Assembly: GCF_026914185.1 (NCBI RefSeq)
Contig: NC_070562.1
Span: 3,658,001-3,722,000, forward strand
DNA length: 64,000 nucleotides
Source of the DNA: Puccinia triticina
Lineage: Eukaryota; Basidiomycota; Pucciniomycetes; Pucciniales; Pucciniaceae
Direction of reading: 5' to 3'
Under the pieces are notes generated by a model that was not told the DNA's origin, did not search any database, and was given only the letters and a program-made list of their open reading frames with translations. The position numbers were made by a program, and so were the translations under genes. Shown one piece after another: positions 55,818 to 64,000 of this stretch. Within the stretch, counting starts at the first letter, position 1, and each line of letters starts with the position of its first letter.

Positions 55818-56330
55818 GGGGGCTGCTCTTGGGTTACAATATCCCCCAGGCGTCCTCTGCCGCTGTACTTCCAGCGTGCAGTTTGTCCTCGCCCCCTCCG
55901 CTGTTGCACTTGCGCAGTTTGAGGGGCTAAACTTGTTGGCCCCCCTTTGCATAATGCCTTTACTGCGCGCGCTGGGGGTCATCCGTGTTTTGTCTTTTAA
56001 ACCTGCTAGGCAGGAAGGGACAATTCACAAAAAAAAAATGTGTTAATTTGTATTTAGAGCTTAGTGTTTGTGAATCTTGTAAAATTGTTAGTGGTATTTT
56101 TTTTTTGTTTATGTGCCCAAGTATAGGGGGAACCCTTGATCCTGAATTCTATGTTTTGCTGTCTTTAATAAACTTGGATTATATCACCTATATTTATATT
56201 GGCTCCAAACAAAGCCTAAAAAAAGAGCAACAATTCTAAAATGGTACATAAAAAATGATCACTCAAAAGTGTTATGATTTTATGATTTTATGATTTGAAA
56301 AAAATATGATTTCAACTTTGAACACCCTTA

Positions 56331-56538
56331 GTGCATGCATAGCAATATGCATAAACTAACTTAATGTGCGCGTTTAAAGTTGACACTACCAACCAACCAC
56401 CCAGCTGGCAGCCAGAAGCATCTGTAGCCTACACTACGGGCAATTAGGTGACGCTCCCGCCCCTTTGTGTTAGGTGATGCTGCGGGCTGCAGCGTCACCT
56501 GTTTGCCTGTAGTGCTAGTTGGTAAAGGCAGCACTCTA
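56331..56538. other. Repeat-derived spacer with tRNA-like promoter motifs
   Basis: GCTAGTTGGTAAAGGCAGC at about 56513 and CGCTCGAATCC at about 56550 are spaced like degenerate pol III A and B boxes, suggesting a tRNA-derived SINE end. No intact tRNA fold is visible. Confidence 0.3.
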
Positions 56539-58356
56539 GTACACCACCGCTCGAATCCGTATGCAGACCGACGGGGGCTCCCCCCCGCAGTCGCAGACTG
56601 GTGGGTTTTGGCGGGCACCAACCTGCCCGCCCAGAGTTCGACTGCGGGATCGGATTGTGTCGAAGATTGGTCGGGCCCCCCTTGACCCAACCCATCCAGC
56701 ACCGCGGGGGCCACTGGGTCGGATGTGTCGGCCGTGGCTAACCCAGCCAACCCATCCCGGCTCTAATCAGCGTGCCCACAGGGGAAGCTGGTTGGGCATG
56801 ACAAGAGCCCAACCAGCTTCACTCAGCAGGTGGGCCAAGCCCATCATGGCTGGCGCTGAGCAGGGCGCCAACGTTGCACTCTGGTTGAGCCTGCGTTACA
56901 CCATGGCGCGGCCCCGACCGCAGTCTGACGTGGGGGCCAGCGTGGGGCCAACCTCCCCGCTCCCCCCCCAGCGTTTTGGTGTGCCATGCAGTGGGAGGTC
57001 GCGGGAGCCGCGGTTGGCACAACCCCTCACGTGGGCCCCACGTGCAGAGCCCGCAGTCGGAGACTGTCGGAGAAACTGCACACGCTGGCATGCCGTGGGC
57101 GCCGCGGTCGGGGTCCGATGAGCAGTTCAAGAATGGGCTGGCAAAAAATTTGCCTCACCACCGGAACCAAACCCCGTACAACACTTCTCTGCAAAGAGGA
57201 GGAACTAGCACTATACCCTTGCCAACTGGGGCACCGCACATTTCTTTGTGGGTCCCACGGTTTATCGAACCACATTGACCATTTCTCTAAATTTTGTCAG
57301 ACAAAGTCTTTGGATTTTGACCAAGACTCATCCTTTTTTTGTTTTTTTGTAATTTCTCACTTATGTAGCCTTTTTCCAAACATGGAAAGAGGCTCAGAAA
57401 ACATGTTTTTCTTTTTCAAAAAATAAAAAAAAATCTTGGTTGGCCTAACGCAGGCTCAACCAGAGTTCCACGTTGGCACGCTGCTCAGCGCCAGCCATGA
57501 TGGGCTTGGCCCACCTGCTGAGTGAAGCTGGTTGGGCTCTTGTCATGCCCAACCAGCTTCCCCTGTGGGCACGCTGATTAGAGCCGGGATGGGTTGGCTG
57601 GGTTAGCCACGGCCAACACATCCGACCCAGTGGCCCCCGCGGTGCTGGATGGGTTGGGTCAAGGGGGGCCCAACCAATCTTTGACACAATCCGGTCCCGC
57701 AGTCGAACTCTGGGCGGGCAGGTTGGTGCCCGCCGAAACCCACCAGTCTGCGACTGCGGGGGGGAGCCCCCGTCAGTCTGCATACGGATTCAAGCGGTGG
57801 TGTAGGCCAACCAAGATTTTTTTTTTTTTTAAAAAAAAAACATGTTTTCTGAGCCTCTTTCCATGTTTGGAAAAAGGCTACATAAGTGAGAAATTACAAA
57901 AAAACAAAAAAAAGGATGAGTCTTGGTCGAAATTCAAAGACTTTGTCTGACAAAATTTAGAGAAATGGTCAATGTGGTTTTATAAACCGTGGTACCCACA
58001 AAGAAATGTGCGGTGCCCCAGTTGGCAAGGGTATAGTGCTAGTTCCTCCTCTTTGCGGAGAAGTGTTGTACGGGGTTTGGTTCCGGTGGTGAGGCAAATT
58101 TTTTGCCAGCCCATTCTCAAACTGCTCACCGGACGCCGACCGCGGCGCCCACGGCACGCCAACGTGTGCAGTTTCTCCGACAGTCTCCGCCTGCGGGCTC
58201 TGCACGTGGGGCCCACGTGAGGGGTTGTGCCAACCGCGGCTCCCGCGACCTCCCACTGCATGGCACACCAAAACCCTGGGGGGGAGCGGGGAGGTTGGCC
58301 CCACGCTGGCCCCCACGTCAGACTGTGGTCGGGGCCGCACCGTGGTGTACACCACC
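56539..58356. repeat. Large foldback: segments A-B-inverted A-inverted B
   Basis: Segment A (56539-56895) recurs inverted at 57448-57808. Segment B (about 56896-57435) recurs inverted at about 57820-58356. The inverted A copy lies exactly between TCTTGGTTGGCC and GGCCAACCAAGA, so the B arms (about 540 bp, over 90% alike by eye) form a hairpin with A as loop. Frames across these segments (MAGLATADTSDPVAP and others) mirror each other because of the inversion and are not genes. A and B both begin TACACCA. The mobile-element class is not recognised. Confidence 0.75.
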
Positions 58357-58998
58357 ACTCGATTCTCAACTTCGAGTTGCGTTGGCGCGCCCGCGGGGTC
58401 AAGGGAGTGTCAGGTTTGACCTGCCTGTCGCAAATTTTACTGCAGAGGCAGGTCAATGCCGGGGACGGGTCAGACCCACGTTGGTTTGACCCATCCGACC
58501 CAGCTGTTATGCCAACGCGACCAACCCATTCTGTTGGCATGACAGCGGGGTCAGAATAGTGCCATGGCATAACCCAGCCAACCATGTTTGGCCCTGCTGA
58601 GCAGGCCAACGGTACGGCTGAGTTGGGTCAACTTGTTGGCCCCGTTGGCTTGACTGTACATCAAACAAGGGTCCAACACGGCAGAAAGACAACGAAGGCT
58701 TGCCAGCAGCGACAAGCCAACACCGTCGGCTGGTTGGGCCCGCGTCAAGCATTGGTCATGATTGGCTCGCCGTCCGGGTCGGCAAGCAATCATCGGATTG
58801 GTTTTTTTTTTTTTTTTTGAGCAAGGGTCCTATATATGCTTTTGGTTTAGGAGAAAGGTAATGAGAGTTCCATTTTTCAAAAAAAAAAAAAAAAAAAAAG
58901 AAAAAAAAGAGAACATGTCAAAAAAAGGCTGTCCGCAGGAATACTGAACAAGAAAACGTGGGCTTTAGTTGAGCACACTGGGTGGTAGGATAAAAAAA
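58357..58998. other. Repetitive non-coding DNA with poly-T and poly-A runs
   Basis: The sequence has CCAACCCAnC-rich words similar to segment A, a T-run at 58801-58818 and an A-run at 58879-58899. No gene. Confidence 0.45.
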
Positions 58999-59822
58999 CT
59001 GCGGGCATCTCGCTGTTGCTGCGGCCTGCAGCGACATCATGACGCTGCATATCAGAATGCAGCGTCAGCTGCAGCGACATCTGGCCGGCTGATTTGCCTT
59101 TGGACAGCCGGCCACCAATACATACTTAACAACCTCTCGATGACCGGTCCTTGTGCCGGCCATTGAGAAGATTACACACTCCTCTCACTCCTCTCGGTGA
59201 CCAGCTCATGGACCGGTCATCGGGAGGAGTCCACACTCCTCTTGATGCCAGCACACACCGGCGTCAAGAGGAGTACAGACACCTCTCGATGGCCGGCACA
59301 ACAACCGGTCACCAAGAGGAGTACGCACTCCTCTCGATGGCTGGCCCAAGGCCCGGTCATCGGGAGGAGTACATACACACTTCCCTCAATGGACGGCACA
59401 GACCGGGCATCGAGGTGCATGTACTCCTCTCGACGCCGGCCTGTGTTGGCATTGAGAGGAGTGTGGACTCCTCCTCCCAATGACCAGTCGTTATGCTGGT
59501 CATCAAGGGGAGTGTGGACTCCTCCTCCCAATGACCAGTTGTTATGCTGGTCATTGAGAGGAGTGTGGACAACTCTCAACTGCCGGCACAAGGACTCCTC
59601 CTGATGGCCGGTCCTTGGGCCAGCCATTGAGAGGAGTGCATACTCCTCTCGGTGACCGGTCGTTGTGCCGGCCATTGAGAGGTGCGTTGTGTGTACATAC
59701 CCCGGTGGCCGGCTGTCCATCAGCCGGCCAAGTGTCGCTGCAATACTTGTCGCGCGGGGTTCGAATCCCCACTGAATCGTCAGATGTCGCTGCGGTCCGC
59801 AGCGACATCGAGATGCCCGCAG
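58999..59822. mobile_element. 824-bp TIR element containing a tandem hairpin array
   Basis: The termini are 40-bp inverted repeats with about four mismatches: CTGCGGGCATCTCG.. at 58999 and its complement ending 59822. Each terminus is itself partly palindromic (GCAGCGACATC). Inside them a second inverted pair (CTGGCCGGCTG / CAGCCGGCCAAG) brackets the hairpin array at 59133-59683. GGGGTTCGAATCCCC (about 59757) is an exact pol III B-box. No clear target duplication and no ORF, so the element is non-autonomous and of unknown class. Confidence 0.65.
59133..59683. repeat. Array of about 11 imperfect hairpins, about 45-60 bp each
   Basis: Each unit reads roughly ACTCCTCTCGATGRCCGG, a loop of 4-8 nt, then CCGGYCATYGAGAGGAGT. 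It forms a stem of 15-18 bp, and units are joined by short GT/AC spacers. The inner stem varies between units while pairing is kept (for example GACCAG/CTGGTC, GATGCC/GGCGTC, GACGCC/GGCATT). It is not a CRISPR array: the repeats themselves are palindromes, spacers are tiny and the setting is a eukaryotic transposon. Confidence 0.8.
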
Positions 59823-59825
59823 TGA

Positions 59826-59925
59826 AAGTCGTTAGTCTAGCAGTGGAAGTGAGGCCCTGGCTGCTGGACCAGCGTGTGTCTGGTAGCCCTGGGTTCAAGC
59901 CCGGGGTTAGGGCAATTTTTGCACA
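59826..59925 (+). repeat. tRNA-derived SINE-like sequence
   Basis: TTAGTCTAGCAGTGG (A-box-like) and GGTTCAAGCCC (exact B-box form), about 45 nt apart, sit in a degraded tRNA-like frame with a T-arm (CCTGG-GTTCAAG-CCCGG, one mispair). The acceptor stem is not recognisable, so this is not a working tRNA gene. Downstream direct repeats (GCGTCAAGAATGTGCC / GTGTCAAGGATGTGCC near 60020-60075) may be its body. Confidence 0.4.
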
Positions 59926-60199
59926 GGCCAAGCGAATGCAAATTCTACGCAGGCATTGCGTACTGCAATTCGTGTTGCGCAGGCCCGACGCGATGCATTT
60001 TGGGTTGCGCTGGGCTTGCGTCAAGAATGTGCCAATGCACTTCCATCACGCATGCCTTGTGTCAAGGATGTGCCGACGGCGGACTCTGACGCAAGCCCTG
60101 CGCAGGAAGCAATGCCGACCGCGGTGTTGACGGCCTCCCGCGTAGAGACATCAGGTCGGCCACCAAAATTCCTTGGTGGCGTCGGGGAGGTTGCGCCGG

Positions 60200-60927
60200 C
60201 GCAGTTCTTTGCGTCGTCGCTGTGTCGACTGCAAACCCTGGTGTATGTGTCTTGGCATAGCTGATGTTGTCAGTTTGACTCTCACCAGACACATCTTCAT
60301 TTTAAAGTCTCTACCACTACGAAAAAAACTCAAGTGGGATAACCTCAACTCAGCCAATTATGCTGGCAGTGAAACTGATGTCAGTTGCCATGCAGTTACC
60401 ATGCTAGTCCAATCACCTTATCACGAGTGACTGGGGAAGGTAGCGCGGGATTAGCGCGGCACGGGTGGAGCCATTGCCGGTCCACCGCGGTGCTGGGAAA
60501 TCCCACGTCCACCATTAGTGGTGCTTCAAGACGAGTTCGGTGACTAAAGTCACCTAGGCGACCCCGAGAGCCATGCCTTCCAAGGCTGACTCCCCAAGGC
60601 CGCCGCGTGTGGGTCGAGGGGGAGGGACAAGTGCCAGGTGCGTAGCCTAATAGTAGGTTAGCACCCAGGAGGAGATGCTGTAGTGCCACCCCGAAGGTTT
60701 GGCTGCATCTCACTCCGCCATGGCGCTGAGAGCCAGAGCGCACAGTAGCGCCCCCAGAGAAGAAGCGCACACCAGAGTGTGTTAGGGTCGGTGCAAGACC
60801 CTCATCTCAAGATTGGTAAGTCTTGAGCCCTGCACCGTCACTTAATCTCTATTCTCCGGTTTGGAGGTTCCCCTCTAGTTGTCTTGTTTAGGTGGCTAGC
60901 ATTGATTTCTAGTCATTAGATTGCTTA
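60200..60927. other. Non-coding DNA, probably the 3' end region of DIRS-2
   Basis: About 700 bp without genes. A hairpin at about 60786-60838 pairs CGGTGCA..CTCAAGA with TCTTGAG..TGCACCG. By analogy with DIRS-1, this could contain DIRS-2 split repeats, but I see no A/B-type duplication here. Confidence 0.35.
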
Positions 60928-62094
60928 TCAGGAGGTGACCCGCTTCCAGGAGGACTCTAGGTCGGCTAGTAGTTTTAAGGTCTGCTGCTTATCTTGATCG
61001 GTGTACTCTCTCAAGTAGAGCTTGTAGCAATCGGAGATCCACCTTCCTAGCAAGCATATTTCTGATGTCGGAACGCCGACCGCGTAGCGGAGGGATGCAC
61101 CTCCTACCCGGAACGAATGACCTGTTAAACCGGTACAGCCCCGTGATTTCCAGACCGTCTTGAGTACCTTGCAGACCACTGGCTTTGTCAGGTGGATCCT
61201 TCCAGACGGCGTGTGGAAACCGAAGAGTGAGGTGGTGTCTGGACCGGCTTCTTTTATCCGCCTCCGAATTGCAGCAACCGGGCATAGGAGGTGGGCTTGG
61301 CTCTGGACGTGGATTGTTTGTGCTACACCGGGTGCCGAGGTCTTCGCTCCTCTGATGGTCAATGCCGCTGAGGTTCCGACCGTCGTCTGATAGAAGTGGA
61401 CGTCGGAGCTGAGCAGTGAGGCTGACTGTCTCAATGTCCCCCCGGGTTTATTATAGGTGAGTTCCGACAGCCGAGCCATCCCCCAAAATGCCACGATCGC
61501 CAAGTCTAAGACCGCTGAGCTTAACTTGTCCTTCCCGCGGAGTTCTTCGACGAGTACAATCAGGTGCCTAACCATGACTGGTGATTTAGGAGGTTTCCCG
61601 GGTGTCTCGGCGTCCGCGTGTGCCGACGATCTCAGGAGGACTGTCACTTTCGCCTTTGCTTTGGTTGGATAACTGACTGAATGCAACAGGTGCCAGGCCT
61701 GGATCCCGTAGAGGTATTTGGTTAGGGTCCCGGAGGAAACGTCGTGGGGAGTTGGCTTGCCGGATATTCGGCCGGCCCAACAGCAGAAGCCGTAGAGATC
61801 GGTCGCTTTCACGGGGAGGGTGAACGGGACTTCCCCCTTCGCAGATTTATACTTGTAGAACTTCCTAGTCGCCGCGTTGTAGCTTAGGAGGGTATTCCAC
61901 TTATAGCCACCTAAGAAATGGAGGTTGTCTTCGGTTGGTTCATGAGTTACCGACCCGTTCCTCAAGAAGTCTTTGACCTTGGACAGGTTCATCTCCATCT
62001 TGGGAGTCTCGCAGGGACGAAGAGGTTTGGAGTGGGAGAAGGGAGTGCTTTTCATTCTCAGAGGGGGAGAAGACAAGGACAAATCCAAAAACAT
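60928..62094 (-). CDS. DIRS-2 tyrosine recombinase
   Basis: This 388-codon intact frame begins at ATG 62094. The N-terminal arm includes YKWNTLLSYNAATRKFYKY and FCCWAGR. The catalytic set is Arg in FWGMARLSEL, HSFR in GHSFRVGGAS, LLGRW, and the nucleophile region CYKLYLREY. It aligns along its length with the split recombinase of DIRS-1 (355 residues), with an N-terminal extension. It would integrate a circular DNA copy. This is the only apparently intact recombinase in the window, and its RT partner has one stop. It ends with TCCTCC-rich sequence and no obvious terminator. Confidence 0.93.
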   Translation of the reverse strand: MFLDLSLSSPPLRMKSTPFSHSKPLRPCETPKMEMNLSKVKDFLRNGSVTHEPTEDNLHFLGGYKWNTLLSYNAATRKFYKYKSAKGEVPFTLPVKATDLYGFCCWAGRISGKPTPHDVSSGTLTKYLYGIQAWHLLHSVSYPTKAKAKVTVLLRSSAHADAETPGKPPKSPVMVRHLIVLVEELRGKDKLSSAVLDLAIVAFWGMARLSELTYNKPGGTLRQSASLLSSDVHFYQTTVGTSAALTIRGAKTSAPGVAQTIHVQSQAHLLCPVAAIRRRIKEAGPDTTSLFGFHTPSGRIHLTKPVVCKVLKTVWKSRGCTGLTGHSFRVGGASLRYAVGVPTSEICLLGRWISDCYKLYLREYTDQDKQQTLKLLADLESSWKRVTS

Positions 62095-62177
62095 GTGGGA
62101 AAATATATTTCATGCAGGGGGGGTGTGTGTTTCACCGTACAACTTAAGAAGCCATCTGAAACATAACAGGCCTTATC

Positions 62178-63897
62178 CTACTCGGTTGCGGAAGGATGAA
62201 ACATCCTCTCGTCGAGGTCAAGTGGAAGGGTGATGACCAATCGTCTCCTTTTGTCTTGCCCAGTTCGGTCGCCGCGAGAGAGCGCGTCGGCTCTATTGTC
62301 CTCGGAGGTCACTCGCTTCGCGACTAGGTCTATTTGGAGGTTGAGGAGCAGGTCTTGGATGAGCTTCCATTCGTTGTTGACGTGGAAGTCCCTAGACTTC
62401 CTGCTCTTGATTGCGTTTTCCGTTGTGGTATTGTCGGTCCACACAATGATAGTTTTCCCTTGCTTGACCCCTAGATCTTTTAGCATGAGGATGCCCACGC
62501 GGATTGCTGCCGTCTCAAGCCAGGCAATGCCACGTCTAGGTTTTGCACCGGCGTTCCATCCTTCTTTGAGCTTTAATTGGGCCCATGACCGGCCAATTGT
62601 CACCCCAATGCCATAATTGGTCGAGGCATCCCCCATCCACCCAATTTTGGTCGGTTCGGGGCTTGCTATCAAGCGAGTGTGCTCGAACGACAGCAGGGTA
62701 GCTTGCCAGTATTCCAAGTCGTTCCGTACGTCTAGAGGAATAGGGAGCGCCGCCCGTCTGTGTACCCAGCTACACATCCAGCGGTACAAACCGCATAGGT
62801 ATGCGCGGAGCTGGGGTAGCATGTACGATACATGGTTTAATCTGCCTGCGAGGACTTCGGCCTGGTTGTAGTTGAACACCTCGCCGATAACCAGGAAGGA
62901 CTCGATTTGCTTTATGCGTTCTACTAGCTTTTCCTCAGGTAGCCGGACGGTCTTTTCCGCGGCATTCCAGATAAATCCAATGTATTTTTGTTCCAACTTG
63001 AAAGGCGATACTTTCGTCGGATTGGTCTTGACACCTAATTCGTTTGATCTCTTGACAATGTCATCCATGGTGACGGTGGACGAGACTTCTTTGATAAACA
63101 AGTTGTCGTCAACCCAGCGGAAAACGTTGACAAGATCAAACTCGGAGAGCATTATCTGTTTCCAGGCGTCCGCTGGTCTGCCGAATGAGCCGCAGCCGGC
63201 GACGCCACCGAATGCAATCCTGGTGTCGATGAAAATCTGGTCGTCAAAGGTTTTGAGCATCAAAAAGGGCCACTGTTTTGGCGCTGTCGGGATCTGCCTG
63301 TAGGCTTTTTCCCAGTCGAAAATTGCCAGGAGAATTGTCTTCGTGAGATTGCGGAGAAAGCTGGATACTGCTAAGAAGTCATCCCAGGTGGTTTGGAAAT
63401 CATCCTTGTTCACGAACGAGTTCACAGAGGGGATGTTAGGGTCGTTATGGGGATAGGAGAGGTCGTTGATAGCTCAAAGCGAGCCGTCTCCGTTGACCAC
63501 CGCTCCTAGCGGGTTCGTTCTAAAGAAACCAAAACGATCCCAAACTTCTTCGGACTGGAAGGGTCCAAACATGCGACCAGCCGCAATTTCTTTAGCGATA
63601 GATTCTTCGATCTTTCCTCTTGCCATCAGCGCCAATTGGTGGTTTGGAGGGGCAAAATACGGGATGTCTTCCCCCAGGTTGTGGAGTGGGATACCCTGGG
63701 CGAAACCGATTCTGAAACCCTCAAGCACATCTTGGTACTCAGGGAGTAGGTTTGCAGTGGAGAGTGCTGCCTCCCAGGCTTCAATATTCATATCACACTT
63801 AGCTTCCGTTGGCCACATCGGGCTGGTGTCGCCGTTTTGGGAGCCATCGCTCTTGACCTCAATGGGTTCAAATTCATTTCCGAATGGGAGGGGCTCT
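62178..63897 (-). pseudogene. DIRS-2 reverse transcriptase/RNase H, one nonsense codon
   Basis: The frame runs from the predicted splice acceptor (exon start 63897) to 62178, broken only by TGA at 63476-63474. DIRS-1 has CGA at this codon, so a C-to-T change is likely. Motifs: CDMNIEAWEAALSTANLL at the N-terminus; LAIFDWEKAYRQIP; AFGGVAGCGSFGRP; FRWVDDNLF (catalytic Asp pair); RNase H with WMGDAST, VWTDNTTTE and NRADALSRGD. 83 nt separate it from the recombinase. Confidence 0.9.
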
Positions 63898-64000
63898 CTA
63901 TTGAGTGGCGAAAAAAGTGCGCATAAAAAGTTTTGTTATTTCAGTTCAAACAGATTCTGATTTGTTTTGGGCGTGCGAGGGACAAATCGCAACTGGATAT
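63898..64000 (-). other. Predicted DIRS-2 intron 3' part (continues beyond window)
   Basis: On the minus strand, a pyrimidine-rich CTTTTTTCGCCACTCAATAG ends at 63898. It matches the DIRS-1 acceptor in sequence and phase. The donor, gag gene and the left repeat lie outside the window. Confidence 0.55.

Larger units (their letters stand above)
53525..56178 (-). mobile_element. Helitron Hel-3, 2.65 kb
   Basis: The minus-strand 5' end is TCCAAGTTTATTAAAG at 56178. The 3' end is a hairpin (53537-53549, GCGGC-TTC-GCCGC), 8-9 nt, then CTAG ending at 53525. Removing it joins GAAATGA|TTATATCACC, which matches the complementary arm of the host MITE (AAATGATTATATCACC). This demonstrates precise insertion between A and T without duplication. 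The 5' 390 bp share blocks with Hel-1/Hel-2 (TATAAAAGG, CCGCTGTTGCA-TTGCGCAG, GGCCCCCCTT). No Rep/helicase is visible. It carries a shugoshin-like fragment in sense orientation. Confidence 0.9.
53177..56216. mobile_element. PIF/Harbinger-like foldback MITE split by Hel-3
   Basis: The left terminus GGCCCCGTTTGGAGCCAA and right terminus TTGGCTCCAAACAAAGCC are inverted, sharing a further GCCAATATAAATATAGG stretch. TAA lies on both sides (53174-53176, 56217-56219). The element is a foldback whose arms meet near 53365 (AATACCATTATATTGCTTT). The right arm is interrupted after 53524 by Hel-3 and resumes at 56179. Without Hel-3 it is about 386 bp. The terminus resembles that of the MITE at 7534. Confidence 0.8.
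53098..56328. mobile_element. TA-flanked MITE split by a Harbinger-like MITE
   Basis: The left end GGGGTGTTCAAAGTTGA (53098) and right end TCAACTTTGAACACCCT (to 56328) are inverted. Both are followed inward by TATGATTTTA-like arms and are flanked by TA (53096-53097, 56329-56330). Only about 190 bp belong to this element (53098-53176 and 56217-56328). The rest is the insertion at 53177-56216. The terminus matches the GGGGG-TTCAAA family at 3167, 3726 and 7960. Confidence 0.75.

Noticed and set aside
56361..58609. Families of ~100-200 codon ORFs (MAGLATADTSDPVAP and others)
   Set aside because: They occur as mirror images in the foldback arms and overlap each other on both strands.
59133..59683. 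CRISPR-like array
   Set aside because: Repeats are themselves palindromes, spacers are a few bases, units diverge, and the setting is a eukaryotic transposon.
59826..59925. Functional tRNA gene
   Set aside because: A- and B-box motifs exist but the acceptor stem and anticodon arm cannot be folded; SINE-like remnant preferred.

Overview
The window looks like nuclear DNA of a rust fungus (Pucciniales, probably Puccinia or a close relative). Genes have many short introns with GTAAGT-type donors. A DUF7918-type basidiomycete protein is present, and gene islands are separated by thick layers of nested transposons of kinds common in rusts: Ty1/copia, DIRS-order tyrosine-recombinase retrotransposons, Helitrons and MITEs. 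I worked by eye only. Gene models come from splice-site phase and motif logic, not from transcripts or database searches.

Layout. 1-8.3 kb is AT-rich and carries a degenerate tandem repeat and at least seven small inverted-repeat elements (hAT-like, mariner-like, PIF/Harbinger-like and MULE-like MITEs). 8.3-20.3 kb is the gene island: a complete 9-exon monoacylglycerol lipase (minus), a complete 5-exon phosphoglucomutase (plus), a DUF7918-like nuclear protein (plus) and an LCCL-domain membrane protein (plus), followed by a decayed dihydrofolate/folylpolyglutamate synthase (20.3-21.4 kb). 22.4-25.3 kb holds a 4-exon gene for an unrecognised 818-residue protein with a signal-peptide-like N-terminus.

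26.3-52.8 kb is best read as one Helitron (Hel-1, minus strand) that has been invaded repeatedly. A DIRS-order element (DIRS-1, 27709-45660) sits inside it. DIRS-1 has the split-direct-repeat architecture A1-ORFs-B1-A2-B2 (A 312 bp, B 433 bp). It is itself broken by Copia-1 (28955-34491, target duplication CCCCC) in its gag gene, Copia-2 (37661-42698, target duplication CCTAG) in its recombinase gene, and a solo LTR (43728-44554, target duplication GAAGC) in B1. A second Helitron (Hel-2, 48207-51323) is also inside Hel-1. A third (Hel-3, 53525-56178) sits in one arm of a Harbinger-like MITE, which is itself inside a TA-flanked MITE. Each Helitron carries a broken host-gene fragment in sense orientation: a Pob3/SSRP1-like FACT subunit (Hel-1), a protein-kinase C-lobe (Hel-2) and a shugoshin-like C-terminus (Hel-3).

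56.4-60.4 kb is an accumulation of inverted-repeat elements: a foldback with about 540-bp arms, an 824-bp TIR element containing about 11 tandem hairpins, and tRNA-like pol III promoter motifs. 60.9-64.0 kb is a second DIRS-order element (DIRS-2, minus strand), cut off by the window edge. The cellular genes do not form one pathway. The main story is nested transposition and gene-fragment capture next to a housekeeping gene island.
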